Positions 7,887 to 17,337 are shown, counted from the stretch's first letter. The stretch: 64,000 nucleotides of DNA from Niabella sp. (GCA_017744715.1 JAGIAT010000009.1:1-64000), one strand, 5' to 3'. Numbers and translations: made by a program. The notes: generated by a model from the letters alone, not told the origin.

Positions 7887-8696
7887 ATGAACGAATATTA
7901 CAAAGATAAGGTGGTGGTGGTTACGGGGGGTACAGACGGGATCGGCCGTGCCCTGGTAGATGTGCTGTTGGGTTTTGGTGCCAGGGTGGCCACCTGCGGG
8001 CGCAATCATGATAAATTATATGCCCTGCAGGCCGCGCATCCTTCCTCCTTTTTACATACCCTGGTTGCCGATGTAAGTGCGGAGGCCGACTGCCAGCGCT
8101 TTATCGAATCTACCGTGGAAGTATTCGGCCGCATCGACGTACTGATCAACAACGCGGGCATCAGCATGCGCGGACTTTTTAAAGACCTGGACGTTGCCGT
8201 TATTAAAAAGCTGATGGACATCAACTTTTACGGCGCCGTATATTGTACCAAGCTGGCCCTTCCCTGGCTGATCAAAAGCAAGGGTACCATTGTGGGCATT
8301 TCTTCTATCGCCGGCTACCGCGGACTTCCGGGGAGAACCGGCTATTCATCCAGCAAGTTTGCCTTACAGGGCTTCCTGGAATGCCTGATGACGGAGCTGC
8401 GCGACGACCAGGTACACGTTATGTGGGTGAGCCCCGGGTTTACCGCTTCCAGCATCCGCGACAATGCGCTGAACGATAAGGGGGAAAAACAAAAAGAAAA
8501 CCCCATGGATGAAGGAAAAATGATGACGGCTGAAGCAGTAGCCTTACGTATATTAAAAGCCATCCGGAATAAGAAGCGTACGATCGTAATGACCACTACC
8601 GGCAAGGAAACCGTTTTCCTGAACAAATTTTTTCCTGCCCTGGCCGACAAACTGGTTCATAAATTTTACTTTAAAAACAAAGAGTTGATAAAGTAG
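7887..8696 (+). CDS. SDR family oxidoreductase
   Basis: Classical SDR, 269 aa. TGGTDGIG (13-20) is the dinucleotide motif, with Cys-Gly-Arg-Asn after strand 2 (NADP-like). NNAG is at about 88-91, the catalytic Ser in GISSIAGYRG (139/140), and the pair is Y153-SSS-K157. The C-terminal extension (FLNKFFPALADKLVHKFYFK) is amphipathic/hydrophobic, as in SDRs of the DHRS7/11-beta-HSD-like group that touch membranes. It is followed 64 bases later by the SAM hydroxide adenosyltransferase gene on the same strand, but that gene has its own candidate promoter. Substrate unknown. Confidence 0.9.
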   Translation: MNEYYKDKVVVVTGGTDGIGRALVDVLLGFGARVATCGRNHDKLYALQAAHPSSFLHTLVADVSAEADCQRFIESTVEVFGRIDVLINNAGISMRGLFKDLDVAVIKKLMDINFYGAVYCTKLALPWLIKSKGTIVGISSIAGYRGLPGRTGYSSSKFALQGFLECLMTELRDDQVHVMWVSPGFTASSIRDNALNDKGEKQKENPMDEGKMMTAEAVALRILKAIRNKKRTIVMTTTGKETVFLNKFFPALADKLVHKFYFKNKELIK

Positions 8697-8715
8697 TAAA
8701 TGGTTATTTACTTTG
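8685..8715 (+). promoter_or_regulatory. candidate promoter for DUF62 gene
   Basis: TTG at 8685-8687 (inside the end of the SDR gene), a 20-base spacer, then TTACTTTG at 8708-8715, one mismatch to TAnnTTTG. It lies 45 bases before the ATG at 8761. Confidence 0.4.
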
Positions 8716-8760
8716 CAGGATATACCCTAACAAAAAATACGTGAATCTACAGAACAGGAA

Positions 8761-9588
8761 ATGAATTTTGTAACATTAACATCTGATATCGGGTACCAGG
8801 ATTATTTAGTGGGCGCCATTAAGGCGCAATTGTTACAAGTAGATGCAGATCTTCAGTTGGTAGATATTTCTCATAACATTACGCCGTTCAATTTTCCCCA
8901 GGCTTCCTATGTATGCCGCGGCGCATTTAAAAACTTCCCGGAATTTACCTTTCACCTGATTCTGGTGAACCTTTTTGGAACCCGCCCCGAAAACCTGCTG
9001 GTGGCTTTTCACAAAAATCAATACATCATTTGTGCCGACAACGGGCTGCTGAGCATGATCCTGGAAGAAAAACCAGATATCATTATCGGTATTCCGCTAA
9101 GCCGCAGCGCTATAAAAAACACCCTGTATGTTACGGAGGTAATGGCAAAAACCGTGGAACGGCTGGTAAATGGTGAACCCATACAAAAAATCGGTGTGCC
9201 CGATTTCAATTTCCGGGAAAAAAATCCGTTACAACCGCTGGTTGACAGCAACTATATTGAAGGACAGATCATTTTTATCGACAATTTTGAAAACGTGATC
9301 GTCAATATCACCCGCGAACAATTTGAGGAGCAACGCAACGGCCGCGGTTTTAAGATCGTGTTCAAGCGCGATGAGGTCATCGACCGGATCAGCGAATCCT
9401 ATGCCGATGTACGGGAAGGTGATAAACTGGCGCTTTTTAACAGTGCCGGGTACCTGGAAATAGCGATTAATAAGGGCAATGCCGCCGGCCTGTTCGGATT
9501 AAAAGGCTTTTCAGATAAGGCCAGCCAATCTTCCAATATTATGCAGAACCAGCTGCTTTACCAAACAGTACGGATTTACTTTGAATAA
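8761..9588 (+). CDS. SAM hydroxide adenosyltransferase (DUF62 / SAM_HAT family)
   Basis: Enzyme family (PF01887) that hydrolyses S-adenosylmethionine to adenosine and methionine, related to fluorinases and chlorinases. The N-terminal motif TSDIGYQDYLVGAIKA corresponds to the family's TDFGxxDxYVGxMKG segment (substrate Asp present), followed by the LQLVDISHNI strand. A second domain begins near residue 165 (IEGQIIFIDNFENVIVNI), the usual C-terminal barrel. At 275 aa it is full length. It is cytoplasmic, and the halogenase-specific insertion is not apparent, so hydrolase is the best call. The tandem array starts about 120 bases downstream. Confidence 0.9.
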   Translation: MNFVTLTSDIGYQDYLVGAIKAQLLQVDADLQLVDISHNITPFNFPQASYVCRGAFKNFPEFTFHLILVNLFGTRPENLLVAFHKNQYIICADNGLLSMILEEKPDIIIGIPLSRSAIKNTLYVTEVMAKTVERLVNGEPIQKIGVPDFNFREKNPLQPLVDSNYIEGQIIFIDNFENVIVNITREQFEEQRNGRGFKIVFKRDEVIDRISESYADVREGDKLALFNSAGYLEIAINKGNAAGLFGLKGFSDKASQSSNIMQNQLLYQTVRIYFE

Positions 9589-9710
9589 GCGTTCAGCATT
9601 TCGTCTTCAGCCGTAATCCTCTGGCATCAAACGTAATCTGGTAAAAGTTTTCAGTTTGCAGTAGACGCGTCCAATATCTATGATCTGACATCTGGCACTG
9701 AGTATGGTAC

Positions 9711-10875
9711 GGCCCTTGCGGGAATTTAAAATATCCAATGTGGAATATTAAATGTAAAAGTGGAGATGTCGTTACTGCTTTATGATCTGTCCTTCGATCC
9801 GGATCCTGCGGAAACCGGGAGTTGCGCATCTTCATCAGGCACCGAATGGATCCGACCTGAAACATTGAACCTGAAACCTGGAACCCTTGCCCTTGTGGGG
9901 AACTTAAAATATCCAATGTGGAATATTAAATGTAAAAGTGGAGATGTCGTTACTGCTCTATGATCTTCCCTTCGGTCAGGATCTTGTGGGAACCGGAAGT
10001 TGCGCATCTTCATCAGGCACCGAATGGATCAGACCTGGAACATTGAACCTTAAACCTGGAACCCTTGCCCCTGCGGGGAATTTAAAATATCCAATGTGAA
10101 ATATTAAATGTAAAAGTGAAGAGGCCGTTACGGCTTGATGATCTGTCCTTCGATCCGGATGTTGCGGGAATCAGGAGTTGAACATCTTCATCAAGCACCG
10201 AATGGATCCGACCTGAAACATTGAACCGGCCCTTGCGGGAATTTAAAATATCCAATGTGGAATATTAAATGTAGAAGTGAAGAGGCCGTTACGGCTTGAT
10301 GATCTGTCCTTCGATCCGGATATTGCGGTAATCAGGAGTTGAACATCCTCATCAGGCACCGAACGGATCCAACCTGAAACATTGAACCGGCCCTTGCGGG
10401 AATTTAAAATATCCAATGTGGAATATTAAATGTAGAAGTGAAGAGGCCGTTACGGCTTGATGATCTGTCCTTCGATCCGGATATTGCGGTAATCAGGAGT
10501 TGAACATCCTCATCAGGCACCGAACGGATCCAACCTGAAACATTGAACCGGCCCTTGCGGGAATTTAAAATATCCAATGTGGAATATTAAATGTAAAAGT
10601 AGAGAAGTCGTTACTGTTTTATGATCTGTCCTTCGATCCGGATATTGCGGGAACCGGAAGTTGAGCACCTTCATCAAGCACCGAATCAAACCTGGAACCT
10701 TGAACCGGCCCTCGTGGGGAACTTAAAATATCCAATGTGGAATATTAAATGTAAAAGTAGAGATGTCGTTACTGCTTTATGATCTGTCCTTCGATCCGGA
10801 TATTGCGGTAATCAGGAGTTGAACATCCTCATCAGGCACCGAACGGATCCAACCTGGAACATTGAACTTTAAACG
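9711..10875. repeat. seven-copy non-coding tandem array, 158-178 bp unit
   Basis: The core ATATCCAATG recurs at 9731, 9909, 10087, 10248, 10409, 10570 and 10728, giving periods 178, 178, 161, 161, 161 and 158. The units at 10248-10408 and 10409-10569 look identical by eye, pointing to recent duplication. Each unit contains an imperfect palindrome (TTTAAAATATCC-AATGT-GGAATATTAAA), the words CTTCGATCCGGAT and CATCAGGCACCGAA, and a run of GAAC/TTGAAC words. Periods are not multiples of three and frames shift between copies, so it is not a coding repeat. It fills almost the entire gap between the DUF62 and SET genes. Confidence 0.9.
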
Positions 10876-10886
10876 TAAAACCAACC

Positions 10887-11270
10887 TTATTGCGTTTCAA
10901 ACCAAACCGGTTTCTGCTCGTCCCAGCTGCCGCCGTAATTGATAAACAGTTCTTCACCCGCCCGGATATCCCTCACGGTTATGATCTGTATGGAATCTGT
11001 GGTATAATCCATTTCATAATCGCAGTTGGCCGTATAAGAATGATTGTAAACGGCCACCCAGCCCAGCGCCATGGCACATTGTGCACCTGCCGAGCCCCAT
11101 TCAAAAATATAATCATGCAACAGGGTCTGATCCAGCAATTCCCGCTCCCGCTGCGACATTACGATTACCGGGGCCACTTCGATCACCGATCCGGCCGTGA
11201 TGGCCACACTGGTAAATACCCCCCTTCCCATTTTTTCCGTCTGCGCGATATATAACCCGGATGCGATCAC
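10887..11270 (-). CDS. SET domain-containing protein (lysine methyltransferase fold)
   Basis: A stand-alone SET domain of 127 aa. SAM-dependent SET enzymes methylate lysine side chains. Visible hallmarks: GRGVF near residue 16 (SAM-binding), the YNHSYTANCDYE segment (NHS..xN pseudoknot motif), and GEELFINYG near the C-terminus (the ELxxxYG motif with catalytic Tyr). The start is GTG at 11268-11270: an in-frame TAA lies five codons upstream with no ATG between, and the SET fold begins immediately. There are no pre-SET or post-SET cysteine clusters. The substrate is unknown; bacterial SET proteins of this size are widespread but poorly studied. The stop abuts the tandem array. Confidence 0.85.
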   Translation of the reverse strand: MIASGLYIAQTEKMGRGVFTSVAITAGSVIEVAPVIVMSQRERELLDQTLLHDYIFEWGSAGAQCAMALGWVAVYNHSYTANCDYEMDYTTDSIQIITVRDIRAGEELFINYGGSWDEQKPVWFETQ

Positions 11271-11439
11271 ACTATTTAGATTTTAAACCAAGATACATAA
11301 TTAACAGAAACTTAATCCCCGCAGGATCAGCACCCGCCGGCTGCAAAGTACACAAACTTCGCAGATTTTACCCATAAAATCGCCGCCGGATCCTGTACTT
11401 CAAACCCGGTCGGGTAAGCAAAACATTTCATCGGATCTG

Positions 11440-11473
11440 TTGAAACGGGAATGGAAAATTTTATGTACGTTTG
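11440..11473 (+). promoter_or_regulatory. candidate promoter of mgtE, close to the start codon
   Basis: TTG at 11440-11442, a 23-base spacer, then TACGTTTG at 11466-11473, an exact -7 match. It ends four bases before the ATG at 11478, so transcription would begin at or just inside the start codon, implying a leaderless or near-leaderless mRNA unless another promoter is used. Confidence 0.5.
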
Positions 11474-11477
11474 ACGC

Positions 11478-12872
11478 ATGTCTTTTGAAGAAGAAGATAA
11501 AACACTGGTGGAACTTTTTAAAGAGGTCATCCTTACGGAAGATAAACTGGAGATCAAAAAATTTTTAGATGCCCAGAACATCACCGACGTGGTTGACCTC
11601 ATCTACGAAATGCCGGAGTACGACAGCCAGATCATTGCCAATATGTCCATACACCGGGCTGCCAGTGTGTTTAAATTACTGGAAACCGCCAATCAAAAAG
11701 ACATTATTCACGAACTGCCTCCCAGCAAAGCGGCCGAACTGCTCAACGATCTCCCCGCGGATGACCGTACCGATTTCCTGGAGGAACTCCCCTCCAACGC
11801 CGTAAGAGAACTCATTAAATTGCTGGATCCCGAGGAACGCAAAATCACGCTTTCCCTGCTCGGGTATCCGGAAAACAGTATCGGACGTTTGATGAACCCG
11901 GACTATGTGTACGTATATGCGTATAACACGGTAGCGGAGGTATTTGATACCATTCGTAAATACGGGAAAAACAGTGATGCCATCAATGTTATTTATGTAA
12001 TCAATCACAAGGGGGAACTGCTGGATGATATCCGCATCGGGGAATTTATCTTAAGTACACCAGATACCCCGGTATCCGACCTCATGGATGAGCGGCGGGT
12101 GATTTCACTAAATGCCTACGACGACCAGGAAACCGCCAGCGAGGTCTTTAAAATGAACAACCGCATTGCCCTGCCCGTTGTAAGCCAGAGCAACAAGCTG
12201 CTGGGCATTGTAACCATCGACGACGTATTATGGGTGGCTACGGAAGAATATAGTGAAGACATGCAGAAAATGGGGGGTACCCAGGCGTTTGAAGAGCCTT
12301 ACCTGGATATTGCCATTTTTAAATTGTATAAAAAAAGAGTCGGCTGGCTCATTATCCTTTTCCTCAGTGAAATGCTTACGGCCACAGCCATGCAGTTCTT
12401 TGAAGTGGAAATTGAAAAAGCCACCCTCCTGGCCCTCTTTGTTCCGCTGATCATGAGCAGCGGCGGCAACAGCGGTTCGCAGGCCTCTACACTGATCATC
12501 CAGGCAATGACATTAGGCGAAGTAACCATCGCCGACTGGTGGAAGGTAATGCGCCGCGAATTGTTTTCGGGTGCCATGCTGGGACTTACACTCGGAACCA
12601 TCGGGTTGCTCCGCATTATGATGTGGCAACAGCTGCACCTGTATGATTATGGTCCGCACTGGCTGCTGGTAGGTATTACCATTTTCTTTACCCTTATCGG
12701 CATTGTGCTGTGGGGAAGCCTCATTGGCTCTATGTTGCCCATTGTTTTAAAACGGTTGAAACTCGACCCCGCCACCTCCTCCGCCCCCTTTGTGGCTACG
12801 CTTGTAGACGTAACCGGTATCATTATCTACTTCTCCGTAGCTTACATGGTTTTAAAGGGCACCCTTCTTTAA
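11478..12872 (+). CDS. mgtE: magnesium transporter MgtE
   Basis: Inner-membrane Mg2+ channel, 464 aa, close to the family norm (about 450). Order: acidic N-terminal superhelical domain (1-125; repeats such as LPPSKAAELLNDLPADDRTDFLEELP in the reading), two CBS domains (about 135-255, with VVSQSNKLLGIVTIDDVL), the connecting plug helix, then five membrane helices (about 290-464) with the pore segment MSSGGNSGSQAST. The N and CBS domains sense cytoplasmic Mg2+ and close the pore when it is high. Monocistronic; glmS follows after 81 bases and has its own -7-like box. Confidence 0.95.
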   Translation: MSFEEEDKTLVELFKEVILTEDKLEIKKFLDAQNITDVVDLIYEMPEYDSQIIANMSIHRAASVFKLLETANQKDIIHELPPSKAAELLNDLPADDRTDFLEELPSNAVRELIKLLDPEERKITLSLLGYPENSIGRLMNPDYVYVYAYNTVAEVFDTIRKYGKNSDAINVIYVINHKGELLDDIRIGEFILSTPDTPVSDLMDERRVISLNAYDDQETASEVFKMNNRIALPVVSQSNKLLGIVTIDDVLWVATEEYSEDMQKMGGTQAFEEPYLDIAIFKLYKKRVGWLIILFLSEMLTATAMQFFEVEIEKATLLALFVPLIMSSGGNSGSQASTLIIQAMTLGEVTIADWWKVMRRELFSGAMLGLTLGTIGLLRIMMWQQLHLYDYGPHWLLVGITIFFTLIGIVLWGSLIGSMLPIVLKRLKLDPATSSAPFVATLVDVTGIIIYFSVAYMVLKGTLL

Positions 12873-12918
12873 ACAAATATTTAATAAAGCTGCGCAAACG
12901 ATTGCACAAAACTTTGTG

Positions 12919-12926
12919 TATCTTCG
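12919..12926 (+). promoter_or_regulatory. candidate -7 element for glmS
   Basis: TATCTTCG, one mismatch to TAnnTTTG, 27 bases before the glmS ATG. No TTG at the expected spacing. Confidence 0.3.
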
Positions 12927-12953
12927 CTTTCTTTAGTAAAAACACGAAACATC

Positions 12954-14792
12954 ATGTGTGGAATTGTTGGTTATACCGGTACCCGGGATGCGTACCCTAT
13001 TATTGTTAAAGGGTTAAAACGACTAGAATACAGAGGTTACGACAGTGCAGGCGTTGCGCTCCTCGACAAAGATCAGCTCAAAATTTATAAAAAAAAGGGA
13101 AAGGTGTCGGACCTGGAGGATGCCATTGGAACAAAAAACGTAGAAGGCACCACCGGCATCGGTCATACCCGATGGGCCACGCATGGCGAGCCCAGCGATA
13201 AAAATGCGCACCCGCATGTTTCCAAAAGCGGAACCATTGCCATGATCCATAACGGGATCATTGAAAATTATGCCCAGCTGAAAAATGAACTGCTGAAAAA
13301 GGGATACGAATTTTCAAGCGATACGGATACCGAAGTATTGCTCAATTTTATTGATGAAATCCGGCAACAGAACGACTGCACACTGGAAGAAGCGGTGCGC
13401 ATTGCACTGAAACGGGTTACCGGTGCCTACGTAATCCTGCTGATTGAAACCGCCAACCCCGATACCATCATTGCCGCCCGTAAAGGCAGCCCGCTGGTGA
13501 TCGGCGTTGGCAAAAATGAACATTTCCTCGGGTCGGATGCGTCGCCGATGCTGGAATATACCAAAGAAGTGGTTTACATTAACGACTATGAACTGGCCAT
13601 TGTACGGCCAGATCAGCTGATCCTTAAAAATCTTGGCAACGAAAGCATCACGCCCTATGTGCAAAAGCTGGACCTGGAGCTGGCCGCCATCGAAAAAGGG
13701 GGTTTCGATCACTTTATGTTAAAGGAGATCTTCGAACAACCGCAAACTATTTTTGACTGTATGCGCGGACGGCTCAACGCAGTCAACGGAACCATAACCA
13801 TGGCCGGCATCCAGCAATATGCAGAACAAATCATCAATGCCAACCGCATCATCATTATTGCCTGCGGTACCAGCTGGCATGCAGGCCTCGTGGCCGAGTA
13901 TATTTTTGAAGAACTTTGCCGCATCAATGTGGAAGTGGAATATGCATCGGAATTCCGGTACCGGAACCCGATCATTAACAAAGGCGATGTGATCCTTGCC
14001 GTAAGCCAGAGCGGCGAAACGGCGGACACGCTGGTTGCTATTGAAAAAGCAAAGGAAAAAGGCGCCATCATCCTGGGTGTGGTTAACGTGGTAGGTTCCT
14101 CCATCGCCAGGATCAGTCACGGCGGCGCCTATACCCATGCAGGCCCGGAGATCGGGGTGGCCTCTACCAAGGCCTTTACCGCACAATTGGTGGTATTAAC
14201 CATGATTGCCCTGAAGATTGCCTATATTAAAGGAAGTATCGATGAAAACCGGTACAAGAAGCTCTTGCTGGAGCTGGATGCCATACCGGAAAAAGTAGCC
14301 TGGATCCTCAACCACCACGAACAAATAAAAGCCATTGCTCAAAAATATAAGGATGCACACGACTTCCTTTACCTCGGCCGCGGTTATAATTTTCCCGTTG
14401 CCCTGGAAGGGGCCCTCAAGCTAAAGGAGATCTCTTATATTCATGCCGAAGGCTATCCTGCGGCGGAGATGAAACATGGTCCTATCGCCCTGGTTGATGA
14501 ACAGTTACCGGTGGTCTTTATTGCCAGCAAGGATGCCTTTCATGAAAAGATCATCAGCAATATGCAGGAGATCAAAGCCCGCAAAGGAAAGGTAATCGGT
14601 ATTATTACAGAAGGCGACGAAACCAGCAAGGCGCTTTGTGACGACTATATCAGTATTCCCGAAGCCGACGAGATCGTGGCGCCCATGCTGGCAGTCGTTC
14701 CGCTGCAGCTGCTCTCCTACTATATCGGCGTGGCAAAAGACTGCAATGTAGATCAGCCACGGAACCTGGCGAAAAGTGTTACGGTGGAATGA
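12954..14792 (+). CDS. glmS: glutamine--fructose-6-phosphate aminotransferase (isomerizing)
   Basis: Makes glucosamine-6-phosphate from fructose-6-phosphate and glutamine, the first step towards UDP-GlcNAc for peptidoglycan and LPS. The protein starts MCGIVGYTG: Cys2 becomes the N-terminal glutaminase nucleophile after Met removal, which fixes the start. GATase_2 domain covers about 1-225 (RGYDSAGVAL, TRWATHG); two SIS sugar-isomerase domains are at about 290-425 (ACGTSWHAG, SQSGETADT) and 460-600 (GRGYNFPVALEGALKLKE), ending in the conserved DQPRNLAKSVTVE. 612 aa is full length. No glmS ribozyme is evident in the 81-base leader. Confidence 0.97.
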   Translation: MCGIVGYTGTRDAYPIIVKGLKRLEYRGYDSAGVALLDKDQLKIYKKKGKVSDLEDAIGTKNVEGTTGIGHTRWATHGEPSDKNAHPHVSKSGTIAMIHNGIIENYAQLKNELLKKGYEFSSDTDTEVLLNFIDEIRQQNDCTLEEAVRIALKRVTGAYVILLIETANPDTIIAARKGSPLVIGVGKNEHFLGSDASPMLEYTKEVVYINDYELAIVRPDQLILKNLGNESITPYVQKLDLELAAIEKGGFDHFMLKEIFEQPQTIFDCMRGRLNAVNGTITMAGIQQYAEQIINANRIIIIACGTSWHAGLVAEYIFEELCRINVEVEYASEFRYRNPIINKGDVILAVSQSGETADTLVAIEKAKEKGAIILGVVNVVGSSIARISHGGAYTHAGPEIGVASTKAFTAQLVVLTMIALKIAYIKGSIDENRYKKLLLELDAIPEKVAWILNHHEQIKAIAQKYKDAHDFLYLGRGYNFPVALEGALKLKEISYIHAEGYPAAEMKHGPIALVDEQLPVVFIASKDAFHEKIISNMQEIKARKGKVIGIITEGDETSKALCDDYISIPEADEIVAPMLAVVPLQLLSYYIGVAKDCNVDQPRNLAKSVTVE

Positions 14793-15010
14793 GCGCCCTT
14801 TCATATTTAATGTTCCAGGTTCCGTGAATAATACGTTTGCTTAGGAAAATCAGGAATTTGAAAATTTGAGAATGTGAAAATGAAAGAAGTGCATCAGGCA
14901 TTAAATGCTAATCTAATCTGGAACTTTGAACAGGAAACATGGAACCTCGCAGTATCAGGATCCATCGATCATCTATATCGAACTCTATCCTATAATATCT
15001 AAATATATCC
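14793..15010. repeat. intergenic word-like repeat stretch
   Basis: A 218-base gap with words shared with the 9.7-10.9 kb array: CATCAGGCA, GGAACTTTGAAC, AACATGGAACC, and a reverse-oriented TTTAATGTTCCAGGTTCC near 14806-14825. No gene or clear terminator is visible. Confidence 0.45.
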
Positions 15011-17212
15011 ATGAACCAGATCAAAAAACATCCGGTAGAAAACCTGGGTTACAACTTTATCCCGCAGGAATTTTTACCGGAAGGTAAAGACGAATTTTAT
15101 ATCCGTTTTCAGCAAAATCCGGCTACCGATTACCGGCAGCTCACCAGGCAGGAAATTGCCATTCTGAAATCCAATGGAAACCGGTCCGACAACTGGTCAC
15201 AGGTACTGGTACGGGATGGAATCGATATCCTGCTGATTGAAGAATGTACCTTCTTCGGGCTCGTACGGATCGGGAAGCTGGAACCTTATTTCCTGGAGTT
15301 CAGCCAGCTGCGGACCCCCGTGGGGCTTTATCGCAGCCTGATCGTAAGTTGCGATATCGGCAATAATGTGGCCATAAATAATGTTCGGATGCTCAGTCAT
15401 TATATTATTGAAGACGAGGCCATACTGATCAACGTAAATGAAATGTCCTGTACATCGCACAGCAAATTCGGCAATGGCATTGTGAAAGACGGGGAACCGG
15501 AGGATGTACGCATCTGGCTGGAGATCTGCAATGAAAACGCAGGCAGAAAAGTGATTCCCTTTGACGGTATGCTGCCCGGCGACGCCTGGTTATGGTCCAG
15601 ATACCGGGCCAGCGAACGCCTGCAGCAAGCCCTTAAGACATTTACCGATCAGAAATTCGGCACCTACAGAGGCACCTATGGAACCGTTGGCAAGCGCACC
15701 GTAATCAAGAACACTCATATCATCAAAGATGTAAAAATCGGCAGCGATGCCTATATCAAAGGTGCCAACAAGTTAAAAAACCTTACCATCAACTCCAATG
15801 AAGCCGCCAAATCGCAGATTGGTGAAGGCTGCGAAATGGTAAATGGAATCATGGGTGCAGGCAGCCGGGCATTTTACGGTGTAAAAGCTGTACGCTTTAT
15901 CCTGGCTCCTTTCTCGCAGTTGAAATACGGAGCACGCCTTATCAATTCGTACCTGGGTGAAAACGCCACCATTTCGTGTTGCGAAGTGCTCAACACCCTG
16001 CTGTTTCCCGCACATGAACAACACCATAATAACTCCTTTTTATGCGCATCCCTGGTAATGGGTCAAAGCAATATTGCTGCGGGCGCTACCATCGGCTCTA
16101 ATCACAATTCAAGAGCCGCAGATGGTGAGCTGCAGGCAGGGCGCGGCTTCTGGCCGGGGCTTTGCGTAAGCCTCAAACACAATTCAAAATTTGCTTCCTT
16201 TACAATGATTGCGAAGGGCGATTACCCGGCAGAGCTCAATATTCCCCTGCCCTTTAGCCTGGTGAGCAACGAAGTGCATAAAGACCGGCTGCTGGTAATG
16301 CCGGGGTACTGGTTTATGTATAATATGTATGCCATCCTCCGCAATGAGCGGAAATTTGCTGACCGGGATAAACGCCAGGAAAAAGCACAGTTGCTGGAGT
16401 ACAATTTCCTGGCTCCGGACACCGTTAATGAGCTCTTTGATGCACTGCGTTTGTTATGCCGCTTTACCGGACAAGCCTTTTATCAACAGCAGCAGATGAT
16501 CCGCAGCAGTGCCGAATATGAACAAAAAGGAAAAGAGCTGCTCGAGCAACAGGCCCCGGTATTAGATCAACTGGAAGTGTATGCCTCCGATTTTGAAAAT
16601 GCACACCGGCCGGTGTTGCTGCTCAAAGTACAGGAAGGATATGCGATGTATAAAAAAATGATCGCCTATTACGGAGCGGAACTTTTGGCAACCCATCTGG
16701 AACAGACCTCCCAAACCCTGCCGGCCATCCGGAAACTGTTTGGGGAAACGGAAGAACGCGCTACCTGGTTAAATGCCGGCGGACAACTGATTCCCGAGGC
16801 GGAGATCCACCGGCTGATCCGGGATATTGAAGACGGGAAACTGGAAGACGGCTGGTCGGCAATTCATACATTTTACAAAGAGCAGGCCGCCCTTTATCCG
16901 GCGCGCAAACTACGGCATGCACTGCGTGCGTTGATGGAAATCCGCGGCTTTACCCCCGATGCGGTTGATGCGCCATTGATCCGCGAATTATTAACCCTGG
17001 CCGCCGACACCAAATCCTGGATCGCACAATCCGTGTATGCGTCCAAGGCCAAGGACTACGAAAACCCATTCCGGAAAATGGTTTACGAATCAACAGAAGA
17101 AATGGAAGCGGTTGTAGGAAAGCTGAAAGAAAATCCGTTTATTAATGAGCAGTTGAAGGAAGCGGCTGAATTCCTGCAAAAGATTGAACAGCTGCAGACT
17201 GCCATAACCTGA
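15011..17212 (+). CDS. DUF4954 family protein
   Basis: A 733-aa cytoplasmic protein typical of Bacteroidota and spirochaetes (DUF4954). The central part (about 90-420) has short hexapeptide-like strands with turn glycines (IGKLEPYFLEFSQL, KNTHIIKDVKIGSDAYIKGANKL, AAGATIGSNHNSR), which suggest a left-handed beta-helix related to nucleotidyl- or acyl-transferase LbH domains. The C-terminal third (about 450-733) is alpha-helical and charged. No signal peptide and no catalytic motif that I can name. The ATG at 15011 precedes the conserved ENLGYNFIPQEFLPEG segment. Function is not established for the family. Confidence 0.8.
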   Translation: MNQIKKHPVENLGYNFIPQEFLPEGKDEFYIRFQQNPATDYRQLTRQEIAILKSNGNRSDNWSQVLVRDGIDILLIEECTFFGLVRIGKLEPYFLEFSQLRTPVGLYRSLIVSCDIGNNVAINNVRMLSHYIIEDEAILINVNEMSCTSHSKFGNGIVKDGEPEDVRIWLEICNENAGRKVIPFDGMLPGDAWLWSRYRASERLQQALKTFTDQKFGTYRGTYGTVGKRTVIKNTHIIKDVKIGSDAYIKGANKLKNLTINSNEAAKSQIGEGCEMVNGIMGAGSRAFYGVKAVRFILAPFSQLKYGARLINSYLGENATISCCEVLNTLLFPAHEQHHNNSFLCASLVMGQSNIAAGATIGSNHNSRAADGELQAGRGFWPGLCVSLKHNSKFASFTMIAKGDYPAELNIPLPFSLVSNEVHKDRLLVMPGYWFMYNMYAILRNERKFADRDKRQEKAQLLEYNFLAPDTVNELFDALRLLCRFTGQAFYQQQQMIRSSAEYEQKGKELLEQQAPVLDQLEVYASDFENAHRPVLLLKVQEGYAMYKKMIAYYGAELLATHLEQTSQTLPAIRKLFGETEERATWLNAGGQLIPEAEIHRLIRDIEDGKLEDGWSAIHTFYKEQAALYPARKLRHALRALMEIRGFTPDAVDAPLIRELLTLAADTKSWIAQSVYASKAKDYENPFRKMVYESTEEMEAVVGKLKENPFINEQLKEAAEFLQKIEQLQTAIT

Positions 17213-17308
17213 TCAGTTTTGTCTAATAACAATTTCCACTGTTCTAAACCAGTTTAAAACCGACCACGCTAGAACGGATAAAAACAAATAGCGTCAACAG
17301 CTAGGGGA

Positions 17309-17337
17309 ACTGGCCTATTGTCTGAAGGGAGGCCAGT
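17309..17337. repeat. inverted repeat without T-tract
   Basis: ACTGGCCT (17309-17316) pairs perfectly with AGGCCAGT (17330-17337) around a 13-base loop. No U-run follows on either strand, so it is not a standard intrinsic terminator. It lies in the gap between two convergent genes. Confidence 0.4.

Noticed and set aside
9593..10013. Three overlapping frames through the tandem array
   Set aside because: They change frame between copies because periods are 178 and 161; no consistent protein exists.
9711..10875. CRISPR array
   Set aside because: Units are 158-178 bases with no constant short repeat and unique spacers; it is a simple tandem repeat.
12873..12953. glmS ribozyme in the leader
   Set aside because: Only 81 bases and no pseudoknot-like segments; such ribozymes are mainly known in Firmicutes.
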